Origin: Nymphaea colorata
Lineage: Eukaryota; Streptophyta; Magnoliopsida; Nymphaeales; Nymphaeaceae
Length of the DNA: 60,000 bases
Direction of reading: 5' to 3'
Assembly: GCF_008831285.2 (NCBI RefSeq)
Contig: NC_045147.1
Location: forward strand, 24,144,981 to 24,204,980
Under the pieces are notes generated by a model. It ran no database searches and was not told the origin of the DNA. It saw only the letters and a list, made by a program, of their open reading frames with translations. Shown one piece after another: positions 1 to 13,600 of the stretch; the stretch's first letter is position 1, and every line of letters starts with the position of its first letter. The position numbers and the translations under genes were made by a program.

Positions 1-3000
1 TCCTTATTTCTTCTCGTTGAATGTTAAACTATTAACATTAAATAAACAGAGAAATGGCAGACGGAAAGGGGTACGAGGGACAATGAGAAAGAGAATGGAG
101 TGAAGAAGAGAGTCTACGGGAGAGAGTGAGCGGAACGCAAGAACTCAAAAACTATTGTAAATTGTCAAAATCGAATAGTAAAAAGCAATTTCTCCATAGA
201 CATAAGTATCATGCTTTCGACATCTGATCAACACTGAAACTGTCCAATTTTATCAAATAAAACCACTTCGTCTGGCCATTTCTTATATATTGAAGGAGCC
301 TATTTGACCGAGGTTTTCATCATTTTTTGCTCTATTCGATCATTTCCGTTCATCTGACCGTGTTGGCACCAAACCTGCTTGCATCCCCACATTCATATGG
401 CCACAATTATGTATGGTTGGTAGCTAGCCACACTCATGTAAATAATAATGTGTACCATAATGAAGTACATATGATGATCATTTAAAGCAAATATGCATTG
501 GATTAGCTAGCGCAAATGAGCACTCACACGCGTCTGTGTGTGTGTGGGGCGTGTATAAATGAGCAACTGTTGAGAGTGGCGCCAGCCAACTCATTTGTGC
601 AAGTTCTTTCTCATATTTTTACAGCTCAATCCCTTTGGCAAAGATTGTATTCGGTGGTGCTCACATGCCTGCATCATCATCCTTCTCCTCCTCTCCTTCT
701 TCCCTTGTAAGCAAGAGAAATGGTTGTGAATCCACCAAATACTGTTTCCTTCCGCATTGACGATCTAAACACCCTCTATGTGACAAGCTAACCAAATCAA
801 AAAGTGCTTGGATGCACCCCCCACCTCACATAACTAAATTAAAGCAGGATGCCTTTTAAAGCAAGAAGCAACAAAACGTGCCACCGAAAAAGGAAGCTGT
901 TATTAAAGAGAAATTTTAAAAAAACACACCTATAAAATTAGCGATAGCATCTGACCTTTTTTCCTGTAGTTAAATAGACACCTAAGTTAACCATTTGCCT
1001 ATAAATCCCAGGTTATTAGCAACATAAGCTTGGACCAATATAATTATTAAAAAGAAAAGCACGCGATACCCTTAATAGAGACAGCCGCAAAAATAATTAA
1101 GCATCTATTTAACAACAGGAACGATAAGGTTAGGTGCACTTTTTTATTATTGTGGATTCTTTAGGTGTGCTTTTGAAGAATTCCCTTAGAAGAGCTGCTG
1201 GGGCCAAAACTGTTATAGATGTGTGCAAAGAGAAAAATCCAAATTGGATTAGTAGCCCCCCCCACTTCTAAGTTCTAACTGATCTAAATAGGCAATTGAT
1301 TGAAAAATTGCGGATGTGATTCGAGGGCCCACTTTCCATATGGTTTAAATGGTGCGTTAAGTTGGAAAATGACCGCTCAATGACTTTTTCTTTACCATAT
1401 ATAACCGCACTTCCATAAATAAATCTTCTTCCTTCTTTATTATCCATCCATAAACATGTTTGCTGAGCCAGCTGTAGTTAACACTAGCAACTCTGTTTGT
1501 TTCTTGAAAAGAGAGAAATTGGTAGGTACAATGTTCGAGGCATGGTTCATCAAACAGACATAAGATTCACGCTTGAGATCCTTATTTTTCTTGTTTGTAT
1601 TGAGATTATGATCGATATTGAGGGGAGGGTGAAGGTTCTAATCTTAAATTTATGGTTCTCAAATCCGAGGCTATTAAATAGGTGTCAGAAGACCAGACCA
1701 TAAGGAATAATCTTGGCCATCCATATGGTTGAGAGAAAAACAAACACTCTAAATGGATCTAGATCTAGACCCGATTACTAATTAATCATGTCTTACATGC
1801 AATTGGATATTGGGTTCCATTACCGTTCATATTCATGACCAGTTTCGGGTCATACATGTATTCTGCTTCTTTGTTTATCAAACAAATAAGCTCTCAAATT
1901 TAATCTGATTGGCATTACTAAACAAGATCCAGCAGTCCTGCGCAAAGGGGTCGTCCAAATAGATTTTCCAGAATGAAGTCCGACCCCACCCATCCAAAAA
2001 ATCAGATCTCAAAATCCATGATTTTTACACTACGTCATGGATTTGATATCCAAGTGGGTTTCAGCTATCATGGATTTTCAATCCCTCTAGATCTGAGATC
2101 GATGGAGAATCAAACTTTGATGGTCTTGTAAACGTAGGCTGATAGGCTTGGACAGGTGCCACGACGGTCCAAACCAATATCCAATTTCAAATTCCAAAAA
2201 GAATCGAAATCCAAGCTTTTCTGAGATGTTCTCGAATTTGAGTTTGGTTTCGACAAAAATATTCAATTTATAAAGAGGGTGATTAAAAGAATTTTTATGC
2301 GTATTAAAACGAAAGAGTGAAAAACAAAAAGAATTAAATCTGTAGACTTTATTTCAAATTTGGGATTAGTCCACGCTTATTAAATGTTCATGAGTTCACT
2401 ATTTTCTTCTTCTCATTTTCGAGATATTTCCCTCAAACTCGACAGATCTTTGGCATGTTTGCTCATATGTCTAAGATGGGATTGTTTACTTTTGAAATTC
2501 AAAATTCCTATTGAAGAAGACGTGTTTTAAATGGAATTTCATTTAAGCGTTAGCTGTTCGTGTGTCCAGGTTATTCCTGTTCTTGAACCATTTTAAAAGG
2601 AAGAAGAAAGAGAAGTACACGTGGGACTAATAATGTAGGAACTTATTTGAAATTTGAGTAGAAAGAAGATATCAATAAGTGAATGCATTGCTGGTTTTAT
2701 TTTGATTAAAGTACAATATTTCAAGTTCGCAATCCAGCGAAGCATCCCCCCCCCCCGACGAGAGATATTAATAAAAAAAGGGAGAAAAAAAAAACAAAGA
2801 TATCAAAGTAAAGTATTTTGAATATCTACTTCATCTTTTGATACTACCCTTCTCTTTTTAACAAACAGTCCTTTTGACACATGTTTCTGTCTACATATCT
2901 ACGGATATCTTTTTTTTTTTTTTTTTATTTGGGGTCATGCACAAACTAGTGTCTTTTTTGGTATGAAATTTAAATTTCAACATTATTTACCTTAATCTTC

Positions 3001-6000
3001 AATATTATAAAAGCGGAGGAGTAGCAGGTCCCAGAAAACCAGTACTTGCTCATTTCTTTTAATTCGCGTTCTTCTATTCGTTTGTTAGGTGCAACTAAAA
3101 TTTTAATTGGGTGCATAATCTATTGTTCGATTTCAGTATTTAAGCTGATGAAACTAATAAGTGACCAAAATGCTGCTGATAGTTAGTTATATTTTTATGG
3201 CATTCATAACCTCAAACTCATATCCGTAGGTAACCTTTCATAAGAATAACTATACAAATGTGATTATCTAGTGAAAGACCTATACATTGTTCCATAAATA
3301 ATGTTATACGAATGTATTTTCCAAGGAACTAAAAAATGAACGGTCTAGAAAAAAGAAACGAGAGTAATTTTAAAAAATTAAAAAAGAAAATGTTTAGCGT
3401 ATTTGTCTTCAAGAAATTTAGGATAATGGCAAGCAGGAGGAACGTGGTAGCAGGGGGGGGGGCATAGGCCCGCCTGGATTTATAGAAATTCAAAAGTAGC
3501 ATTATTTTTTTCTGAAAAAATTCTTTTCACATGTGTAATCCCCGAGAGCCGCTTGGGTGTGAGAGTTAAATCTTTTGACTAAGTCAAAGGCCACATTCGT
3601 CCGAAGACTAACCCTGACGGTTGTCCGTCCCCCACCAACTCTTGATTCCCCCAAGTCTCGGCTCACTCAAACCAGAACGGGCCCACCCACCTCCAGCCGA
3701 ACGAGCCCACCCTGGCCAGCAGCCTTATTCGCCGCGTGCCCCCAGTCTTCCTCCCCGGCCCCACGCCTACGCTCCATCGCGGGCCCCTACCCTTAAGTCT
3801 TAACAAACCCCCCCAACCGCAAAAAAAGAAAAAAATTCGAACTCTTCCGAAGCTCAGGCTCGGAACTCCCGAACCTAAAATTTGAATATTTTTGAACGTT
3901 GGAAGTCACGGTGAACCATGCTTTGGCTACGCACAACCGGCGTAATTACGAAAACGTCCTCAGCCTTCAACGGGTCACCGAAAAGGCACGCGCTGCCTTT
4001 GTGCGTCTCTGCTCATAGCGACCTAGAAGGGGAAGGGCGTTTTGGGGATTAAGAGATCAATCCCATTCCCTGTCCTTGACCCACTCGGCACTCGTTCAAT
4101 TTTTTTTTTTCTTCTCGAAAGTTATAGAAATAAAAGTAGGGTCATTAAACGAAATATAATCGCAAGCAATCAATTTTGTGCATAGAAAACTTACAGTCAA
4201 CTTTTACCGACTCGCATTAAACTTACTAAACAAGAACGGTCGGAAAAAGTTATTGGGTTTTATTGCTCGTTGAAAGAATGAGGGTAATTTTCCTGAGAAG
4301 CACATAAAAAATTGCCACCGTAATCGAAAAGTTATTTCAATTTGAAGAGCTAATTTGGAAAACAATACTAAAATGCGCTCTACATTCATTTAGAAGAAAG
4401 CCATTAGATTGACAAGTATCTCATTTGAAATTAGGGAAGGAAAAAGACATCCTTATTGAGTTCAAGGTCACTCTGCCACATCATTTGCCGCATCCATCAC
4501 TCACCTCCGCTGAATTTTGAAAATTCCATTAGTTCTTGTTTGGATGCCGCCCAAGTTCATAAACTAAGAATCTTTGTCCTTTGCTTTACTTCATTTGACG
4601 GTGTCAAAAAAGAGTAAAGAAGAGAAGAAGTCACTTTTCACGAGAGTCACCGAGATGTCGCCCCGTCCACTATTAGGTCAGTCAGGCCTCATTGCAACTG
4701 CCACCCATGAGGATCATCATCTCCTCCCTTTTCCTAAAGAACAATCATTAAAAGCTGTCATGGGGACCAACCCCTCCTCTATCTCCTCCTTTTTTACACA
4801 CACACACTTCACATATAAGTGTGCACACGCATGCACACACACACACATGTATATATACATACACTTTCATTTCAAATCATTCACATAAAAACGAGGAAAC
4901 AGCATACCGGCAAATGCAATAAACACACATACAATTAACCGTCGTGAATTCAGTCAAAGTCATTTTTGGAGCTTAAAGTCGAGATCTGAAATCACGTTTG
5001 GTCTATTCTGTCATTACAGCTTGCTTTAATAAGGGCGAACCGAAATTTGAAGAAGGCCATGGAGCTTTTTATCTTTTACCCCGGAACCATGGCTGTACGT
5101 GATTGCATTGAATGCAGCAGAACGGTCAGTTCACTCAAAACATTGGATGCTACCGCCCAGTTGCAAAGTAAAGCACGCCATGCATGTCAGACGCAAAAGA
5201 TCATGTTCAAAGTTAGAAACAGGCCATATTGGATTTGGTATTCAATTAGAAAAAGCTTTTTAAAACTACGTTCCCCCTCAACTCACATCTATTTATTCAA
5301 TCCAGATCTGTCTCGAACCAGATCAAACCGTGCGTACCTTGAACCCGACCCGCTTTCAAACCCAATGGTCACAGGGTTTGATCTGACGCGAAAGTGAAAG
5401 TGAAAGTGAAAGCCTTCCTCGTCAAAGTGCGAGGAGTCGGGGACGACAAGGATTACAAACCAAGCAAACCAATTACGATATCGTCCCTGATCAAGAATCT
5501 GACCGTTATGACTCGCAACTTACTTGATGCTCACTCGATGCCATTTGGCCGCTATCACGTCCTGCTCCTTCGTTTCCTTCCCGCAACAGGCGGGGGAAGT
5601 TGGCGTCAGGCTTGTCAGTTCTCAAGGGTCTGATTGTCAATTTTTGTGAAAGCTCAGTGACTTTAAGGCAATTTACCATTTTAACCTTCAAACTCCCCAT
5701 TTAATACGTTTGAGGGTAACCCCAGCTTCCATTAAAAAAAAAAAAAAAAGTGAAAATTTTCCTTCCATCCACAACCTAACAAGTAATTTTAATACTGGGA
5801 TTTGTTTATGTTGGCATAATTTGATAATTCCATTAATTTGAAAAAAGAAATCTTAGCAAAGGATGATTAAAATCAGGCTTTAGATCTATAGAATTGAAAA
5901 CAAAGAATCACTTTTTAATTCATTTAAAATCTGAATTACGCTTGTTCTCGAAAGCAAATAATAAAAAATAATGATAAAATCAATAGGTGTGGCACGTGAT

Positions 6001-6750
6001 GTCATTAGATTGGGCGGTGCATCAAATTGGTACTGCACCAACTTTATTTAAGCAGGTGCTTTTCTAAATTTTTGGACAATTTTATAAATATCAATAATGC
6101 CCTCGTCTCAAATAGTCCTCCACGACAACTCGCGTTTTAGAAATCTGGAGTTGCCTCAATTTTATCGTTCCAAATTTTAACAGACTTGCCAAATATAAAG
6201 AAGAAAGATGAAGTTACTTTCTTTTCTTTATGTTTTCGTTGTATAGATAGAATCAGTTCACATTCAATTTGATGTTGTGCTTAGTGCTTCACCTTCATCT
6301 TCATAAGTACCAGAGACAATCAAACTGAAGATACTTGTAAAAGCCGTTTGCACTCCTCAATCCTCGATGAAAAAGCTTAGCTTCTAAACCATATCACTCT
6401 CGCTTTTTTGAATATTAAAAAGTTGTTTGTTGTAAATTTATTATAAAAAAAATGTTTATAAGTTGAACGACCACCACGGTCGAATTATATTTTTACGTGA
6501 TCTTTATAACTCTTGTTCCGTTCCGTTGGGCTTCAGAAGTGCCCCTCAATTACTCCATCGCTGAAATGAAGTCCCCAAAATTCCATCACCACCCGCTGAG
6601 TGGGGAAGAACCGTAGGGGTAGTTTAGTCAATCAGCAAAAAGCATTCTCGCTTTGATTGCCTTAAGAAATTGGATTGGACTGCTTCGTAATTTTCGGTCA
6701 CAGGTACACGTCACTCTCGCTCGAGGACTTCAGGTTAGGATCCGAAGCTA
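1..6750. other. Intergenic DNA, no gene recognised
   Basis: No open frame here looks like a protein. The stretch is AT-rich, with homopolymer runs (T run near 2911-2926, A run near 5733-5748), a CA-rich segment at about 4796-4850 and a GC-rich island at about 3560-3800. The open frames in the island are proline- and serine-rich in two overlapping frames, as expected from base composition and not from coding. The right end is probably the promoter of the kinesin gene. Confidence 0.6.
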
Positions 6751-6940
6751 AGGTTAGGGATTGGTTCGGAGGAACCGCTTTTTGAAAGCCCATTTTAGTT
6801 GAAGGCGGGGGAGAAGGGACGGCGTGAGTGAAACAAGTGACACCGGAAGAAGATCAAACGGAGTAGAGAAAGGAGAGAGAAAAAAAGAAGGAAGGAAAAG
6901 GAGGAGGGCGGACGCTGTCCTCTTCTTCTTCTTCTTCGTG

Positions 6941-6949
6941 AACCCTAAA
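6941..6949 (+). promoter_or_regulatory. Telo-box-like element in the probable kinesin leader
   Basis: The sequence aaccctaaa matches the plant telo-box core found near transcription starts of many growth-related genes. It follows a CTT-rich pyrimidine run (about 6920-6937), another common feature of plant 5' leaders. It lies about 660 bases before the kinesin start codon. The function is inferred from motif and position only. Confidence 0.3.
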
Positions 6950-7605
6950 TTCTTTCTGCTTCCCTGCTGTCAGTGGCACTCTGGAATAACTATAGGGATT
7001 TTCGCCGGGAACCTTCTTGGCGAGCGGAAAAGACGTTGATATCTCAGCGTTCCGGCAGCTAATTTGCGACGATTTCGGGATTATTTCTCTCTTCCTGCCC
7101 TGCTTTTCACTCTATTGAGTCGTTGATTAGTGCTTTGGTCTTCGTCAGGAGATATCTTGATATTGGATAGTGATACATTCTCCTGACTGCTGCATTTATG
7201 ACGTTTATCTAGATTCAGTCTCCTTTTCTTTTGAGGTTTTGTGGTTTGATCCTGTTTTTCGATCCCGAGCAGCATCGCTTCACTGATTGTGTCGTGTTCT
7301 GCACGCTTAATTTTTCACGACCTGATGTTCCGGAAATCCATACTGTTCGTGGAGCGAAACATATGATTAGCGTGTTCTGGACGCTAGATATTCGAGTCTC
7401 TGTTTTCTCTGGTTCTGCTATCTACCGTCAGCGCCAAATTAATTTGTTTCTTCCCTTCCGCTGTCGAGATTTTTCAAGTTTTGGCTTCTTCTTTCCTTCA
7501 TATGTCACGGAGAAGATAATCCTACATTTGCTTCCAATGAGGAACACAGCATTATAAGATTTCTGGTCTTTTCCTGCTACCTGAAGAGTTTCTTAAATTG
7601 GATCA

Positions 7606-10600
7606 ATGGCATCGGAAGGAATTTTTGGCTTCTCAGTGGGACTCAATTCAGCGAATTCCAACGGAGGAAGTTCGTTCTGTGCTTCTGTTGTGGAAGAGGT
7701 TCTACAGCAGCATAATGCCGGGCTTAGTGATGTCAACCTTGCTTCTAGGAGGGCAGAGGAGTCAGGTAAATCGCTTTCCCCCGACAAATCCTAATATGCT
7801 AAGTCGGTAAAGTTTTTACTGTGCTACGTAAATTGCTCCCGGTCTACAAGAAAGCCCAGTGCATCTTATGTAACGGTATATGACGCTCAGCTTGTCTTAG
7901 CATCGTCATTCCCATCTTGTTATATTGTTGTTGCCAACAAAACACTATCCATCCAGACGTTTTCCAAAGCACCTTTCGGAATTCTGTGGTTCTGATGAAG
8001 AGAAGAGCCATGATAAATGAACTAATACTGACGTTCCATATTGACATCCGAATTTTTTCTCGGTCTAGTTTTTTGCTTGCAAATCATTAAGGTGCTTAAT
8101 TAAATCTTGATTTCTAGTTTTTTCTTTTTATTTTTTCTCTTGTACACGAAAACAAAAGAAGACTTGATGAAGGCTGTTTCCTATTTCCTTTCTGTCCTTT
8201 TTCCTGATAGCTGCCTTAAGGATATCCCTACTTTTAATTCTTATTCACCACGAGCTCAGATAAATTATCCACGAGCCGTGGAGTCCCTAATAAGATATGT
8301 TGATTATATGATATTTTTCATTGTTCAGTGGCAAGGAGGTATCAAGCTGCAGGATGGCTGAAGAAGATGGTGGGCATCGTTGGGTCGAGGGATCTGCCAC
8401 ATGAGCCATCAGAGGAAGAATTCCTCCTTGGATTGAGGAATGGGTTAATTCTTTGTAATGTTCTTAACAAAGTCCATCCTGGGGCCGTTCCAAAGGTTAG
8501 AAGCGGAGGAACGATGTACTATCTCTCTCTCTCTCTCTCTTCCCCCCTCTCATCGGTTGCTAATTTTTTTAATTAAATTGGTGCTGTTTAGGTGGTTGAG
8601 AATCCAGTTGATTCAGTTTATCTACCAGATGGAGCAGCTTTGTCGGCATATCAGTATTTCGAGAATGTGAGGAATTTTCTGGTTGCTATTCAAGAGATGG
8701 GCCTTCCGACTTTTGAGGCTTCTGATCTTGAAAAGGTATAATGTCTGTTGATGATAATCAATCTAAATAATTGCAGAGACGGGTTCTATTTTTGTTTTTG
8801 GCGCATACTGCATGTTCATGTTTCTAAGGAAAAAATGAAACTACTAAGGTACATGGGTATCGACAATGCAATTTTTTGATGAAAATTGAATCTTCCAATA
8901 ATCTCTAACTCGTGGTTGCCGATGTCTTGAGGCTATCTTTATTTAGTTTCGCTTAAGTCGGTCTATTTGAAATTGCCTAAGTACGCTCCTTGCTTCAAAT
9001 TTAGTCTGTTTTCTTTGAGGAGGAGTTGGTTGTCCGTCCATAAGTAGGACAAAAATTATCGGTTTCCCATAAAACCTTTGGCATTCTGGAAATCAGGAAG
9101 GGGTTTGGTGCGTGATTCAACAAATATAATTTTTTATTATATGTAAATCTTATGTTTATTTTATAGTAAGTGTTTGAGCTGTTTTTTTCCCCATAGAAAA
9201 AAAAAATTGTCTTTCCTGGTCATTGTTTTGCTTATATGTCTAATTTTGAGTGAAACGTAATAAAAATTGCTGCTTACCACGCATTCGCTATGACTCGGAC
9301 TGTTCCAAAAAACTCTTGCTACTATTTACTCCTCGTTTTTGCCAATGTTACTCTCCTTTTGTCTTTTTTTTTTTTTCTATTTGCACAACTACAATTCTCA
9401 ATGTGGATGCTTTAGAAATGATTTTTTCCCCTTATTTTTTGAATGCTAATAGCAAGAACTATGTCTACCATTTTCTTGAATAAAGTTTTTTTTACCTTGT
9501 CAGGGTGGCAGTTGTATCAAGGTTGTGAACAGCGTTCTTGCTCTTAAGTCTTATGGTGATTGGAAACAATCTGGAGCAAATGGATCATGGAAATTTGGTA
9601 GCAGCTTGAAACCTCCCATCCATGGAAGGTGCATGACAAGAGTGGGGAAAAACTTTGAGCCTTTTATGAGGAATGCACCTCATATGGACTCCAATGGATT
9701 GATGGGGCAGTCTGCTCATTTTGGCTCAGATGTACAGGGTTCTGGTAGTCATTCTCTGGATATGCTTGTTCGTGCTCTTTTGTCTGAGAGGAAGCCTGAA
9801 GAAGTCCCAATCGTAAGTTTCCTTGTACCTTTAGTTTTTCTTTTGCTTAGAATGTCCGACCTTCTCTGCAGCTATTCAGCTACACAATGTACATGGATAG
9901 AGTAGGCTATTGGGTGGCTGGAGCTGGCAATTCTTTTTATTCTAACCCAACACTGTTTATACAGAAAGAAAGGATGTACATGCCCTCCCCATAATCTCCA
10001 TTAAATATTTTTCTCTGAATTACAGGTTGTGGAATCAATGCTGACTAAAGTTACAGAAGAGTTTGAAAGGCGGCTTGCAAGCCAGAGCGAACAAGTATGT
10101 TTTCATTGCCTTGATTAAGTATTATAATGCTGTGCTAACCTTTAGCATGATTTTAATAGTTGGTTCTTCTGTTCTTCATTCTTTACTTGTTCCAGTGCTT
10201 GCTTGTGCTAAAGCTAACATGGATCACTTTTGCCTGAATTGAACAGATACAAACAGTTCTCAAGAATTTGGTCTTGTCTGATGACAAAAGATCACTTTCT
10301 GAGGCTAAGATTTTAGCAGCTCTTTGTTCTGGCAATCAGCCAAAGGTAATTGCAGTTTTACTTGCTATTAATCTTTTATTATTTTTTACCAGGCATATTT
10401 GGATTCAGAGAACTTAATACTAAGCCTCTGTAGTCTATCCCAATAATTACGTGACACTGTGCATCAGTTCCACATTTTAAGGGTTCCTGTGAGAAGTTTC
10501 TACAAACATATGCATCTTTTGACATAGAAACCTGCAGTGTCACGTGTACTGATTAGTTGTGTTTAATGTAGAATGCTGTTGATGGAAACAGTGTTGGCGG

Positions 10601-13600
10601 TTTGGTTACTTCAGATCAACAGGAAAAGAGAGATCAAATCTCTTATTGCACCTCAATAAGTAAGGAAGAGTATGAATCCCGGATGCAAAAACAACAGGCC
10701 CTGTTTAACCTGCAACAACAAGAGATTAGGGTATGTTGGTGAGACTTGAATTTTTTGTTTACTTGTATTGATGCTCCTTTCTCATGATCGAGTGAAAACT
10801 GTCAACCTCATTTTGTTCAGGAACTGAAGCATGTACTTCAGACCACTAGAACACATGTTCAGTTTATGCAATCAAAGTGCTCTGAGGAATTCCATTATCT
10901 TGGTAAATTATCATGTAAACCTTATGTTCCATATAAAAAAAAAGTTCATGAACATGAAATTCTCAGCAATAGATACTGTCAATGCTCCAACATAAACAGG
11001 TAGGCATCTCCAAGATCTTACACAAGCTGCTTCAGGATATCACAAAGTTCTTGAGGAGAATCGGCAGTTATACAATCAAGTGCAGGATCTCAAAGGTAAT
11101 ACCCATGGAATATAAACAGTTATCCAGTACCAATTTCCTATTTTGAGCATCTATTGGTTGTGTTGCTTTTAATATATATTTGTTGGCTTGCACTTAAATC
11201 ATCCAGCAAAGTGGGCTAATCCTCCTGATATAACTTTTTGTGATTAGATGTTCTATGTTATGGCTTGCAATGCTATTAATTTCTCAGAGAAGCTTGGTGG
11301 GCTCTAGTTTGTGAGAGGTGCTTGTAACGCCCTAACTTCTCTTTTTACAATTTTAGGTAGCATTAGAGTATACTGCAGAGTCAGACCCTTCTTACCTGGT
11401 CAACAAAGTGGGCTATGCACCGTGGACTATATTGGCGATGGAAATATTACAATATCCAACCCTATGAAACAGGAAAAAGGATCACGCAGGTCATTTAACT
11501 TCAACAAAGTGTTTGGCCCTTCTGCTTCTCAAGGTTGTTATTATGAGATTTTCATATCATTCTATTTCATTGTAGCCTGGTTTCTTACTCCTTGGTTTAT
11601 GTGTCATTGCCATGCAGAGGAGGTCTTTTGCGATACCCAACCTTTGATTCGTTCTGTTTTAGATGGATATAATGTTTGCATATTTGCATATGGTCAAACT
11701 GGATCTGGAAAAACATATACCATGGTAAGTTACTGATAGTTGTTCCAGCATGTTTGGAATCTGGAAGAAGTGGATAATTGTTAAGTTCTTGTTTCATTCC
11801 TTCAGACAGGACCCAAGCAAATAACTGTGGAAAGCCAAGGAGTCAATTATAGAGCGCTGAGCGATCTCTTTCATATCTCAGAACAAAGAAAAGATGTGTT
11901 TGTATATGATATTTCTGTTCAGATGATTGAAATTTACAATGAACAAGTTAGAGATCTACTTGTTTGTGATAACAGCAAAAGATATCCTTTTTATGGTTGT
12001 TTTCTTCTTAAACGCATCTAGTTTGTCCTGATATGATCGTGTATTGTGTTCCCTTCACTCAAAAACACATTAGAAATTCGCAATAGCTCTCAGCAGAATG
12101 GGTTCAACGTACCTGATGCAAACCTGGTTCCTGTTACATCAACATCTGAGGTCATTGAGTTGATGAACATTGGCCAGAAGAACCGTGCAGTTGGAGCCAC
12201 AGCTCTTAACGATCGTAGTAGCCGATCGCACAGGTACTGTGAAGTTTGTTTTTGCAGACTTTCTGGTAGTTCCAGTTATGATGCATCTTATGTTGATTTC
12301 TAGAAATGACCGCCAAACAATTCTTGTTTTTAGTTGTTTCTTGATTGTTGGTGGCTATGGCTTAGTGTGTAAGAAAAGCTTGCTATGATTGTGTTAGACA
12401 TTTTGAATCATGAATCTCCTTAGGCACATAAAGAACCTTTTGCAAATTTCTTTATAACAATCAAACTAGCTGATACCTGCAAAGGTGTCAACTTACTCAC
12501 ATCAACTCTTGTCCCTTCAGCTTGGCATGTATTGGATTTTTCTGTTTAGGAAAATTTCCAATTATTTAGTGTTATGCAGAGTTACAAAGCCAACACTGAA
12601 CCTGCAAAGTTTGAGATTTTCCATGTCCTTGAGCTTGACCTGGATGTCTCAGATGACCATTTCAGGGCCAATTGTTAGTTTCCTTTTTCCCTTAAACTAA
12701 TCCTGAGCTCCTAGTAGTAACTCAAAGGGAATGATCTGCAGCTGTCTAACAGTTCATGTACAAGGAAGAGATGCAATTTCTGGGGCCATACTTCGTGGAT
12801 GTCTGCATCTGGTTGACTTAGCTGGAAGTGAAAGGGTTGATAAGTCTGAAGCCACAGGAGAAAGATTGAAAGAAGCTCAACATATAAACAAGTCCCTCTC
12901 AGCATTGGGGGATGTTATTGCTGCTCTTGCACAAAAGAACTCTCACATTCCTTATCGGAATAGCAAACTCACCCAATTGTTGCAAGATTCCCTTGGTAGG
13001 ATGATGACCTGCATTTCATATTCACTAATTAAACATGTTTATTAAGGTTTTCTATTTTTTTCTAAATCGATTTTGACTGTTGTTTCCTTTACTATTAGGA
13101 GGACAGGCAAAAACGCTTATGTTTGTTCATATTAGCCCTGAAGTAGATGCAATTGGAGAGACAATGAGCACCTTGAAATTTGCTGAGCGTGTGTCCACTG
13201 TGGAGCTTGGTGCTGCTAGAATAAATAAGGAGACTGGTGAAATTAGAGAGCTGCGAGAACAGGTAGTGGTCTGTATGACTGATTTTTTTTCTTTAGTAAA
13301 GATAATTCTAAGAGGACATCTGTAAAATAAAATGCATAATCTTTCCTAATGTCTTTTTCAGATTGCTTCTCTTAAGGCTGCGCTTGCAAGAAGGGAAGGG
13401 GAACCAGATCAATCAAGGAACAAAAGATGTAGTCCAGAGAGGCAGACACCCAAGTACACCACACCATCACCTCGTTTGAGGCGCCAAGGTGGTGCAGATA
13501 TGCAGGGCAGCCATAGTAGTCATAGACAGCCCATGGAAGATGTGGGAAACATATCAGTACTGCTCTTTACCTTTCCCTAGATGTCTTTCAGTTGCATGTA

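Noticed and set aside
3575-3803. Overlapping Pro/Ser-rich open frames
   Set aside because: Two frames are open at once because of GC- and C-rich composition. There is no conserved motif.
12485-12700. Possible extra kinesin exon in intron 13
   Set aside because: The flanking exons join in phase within a conserved codon, and no family sequence is missing.
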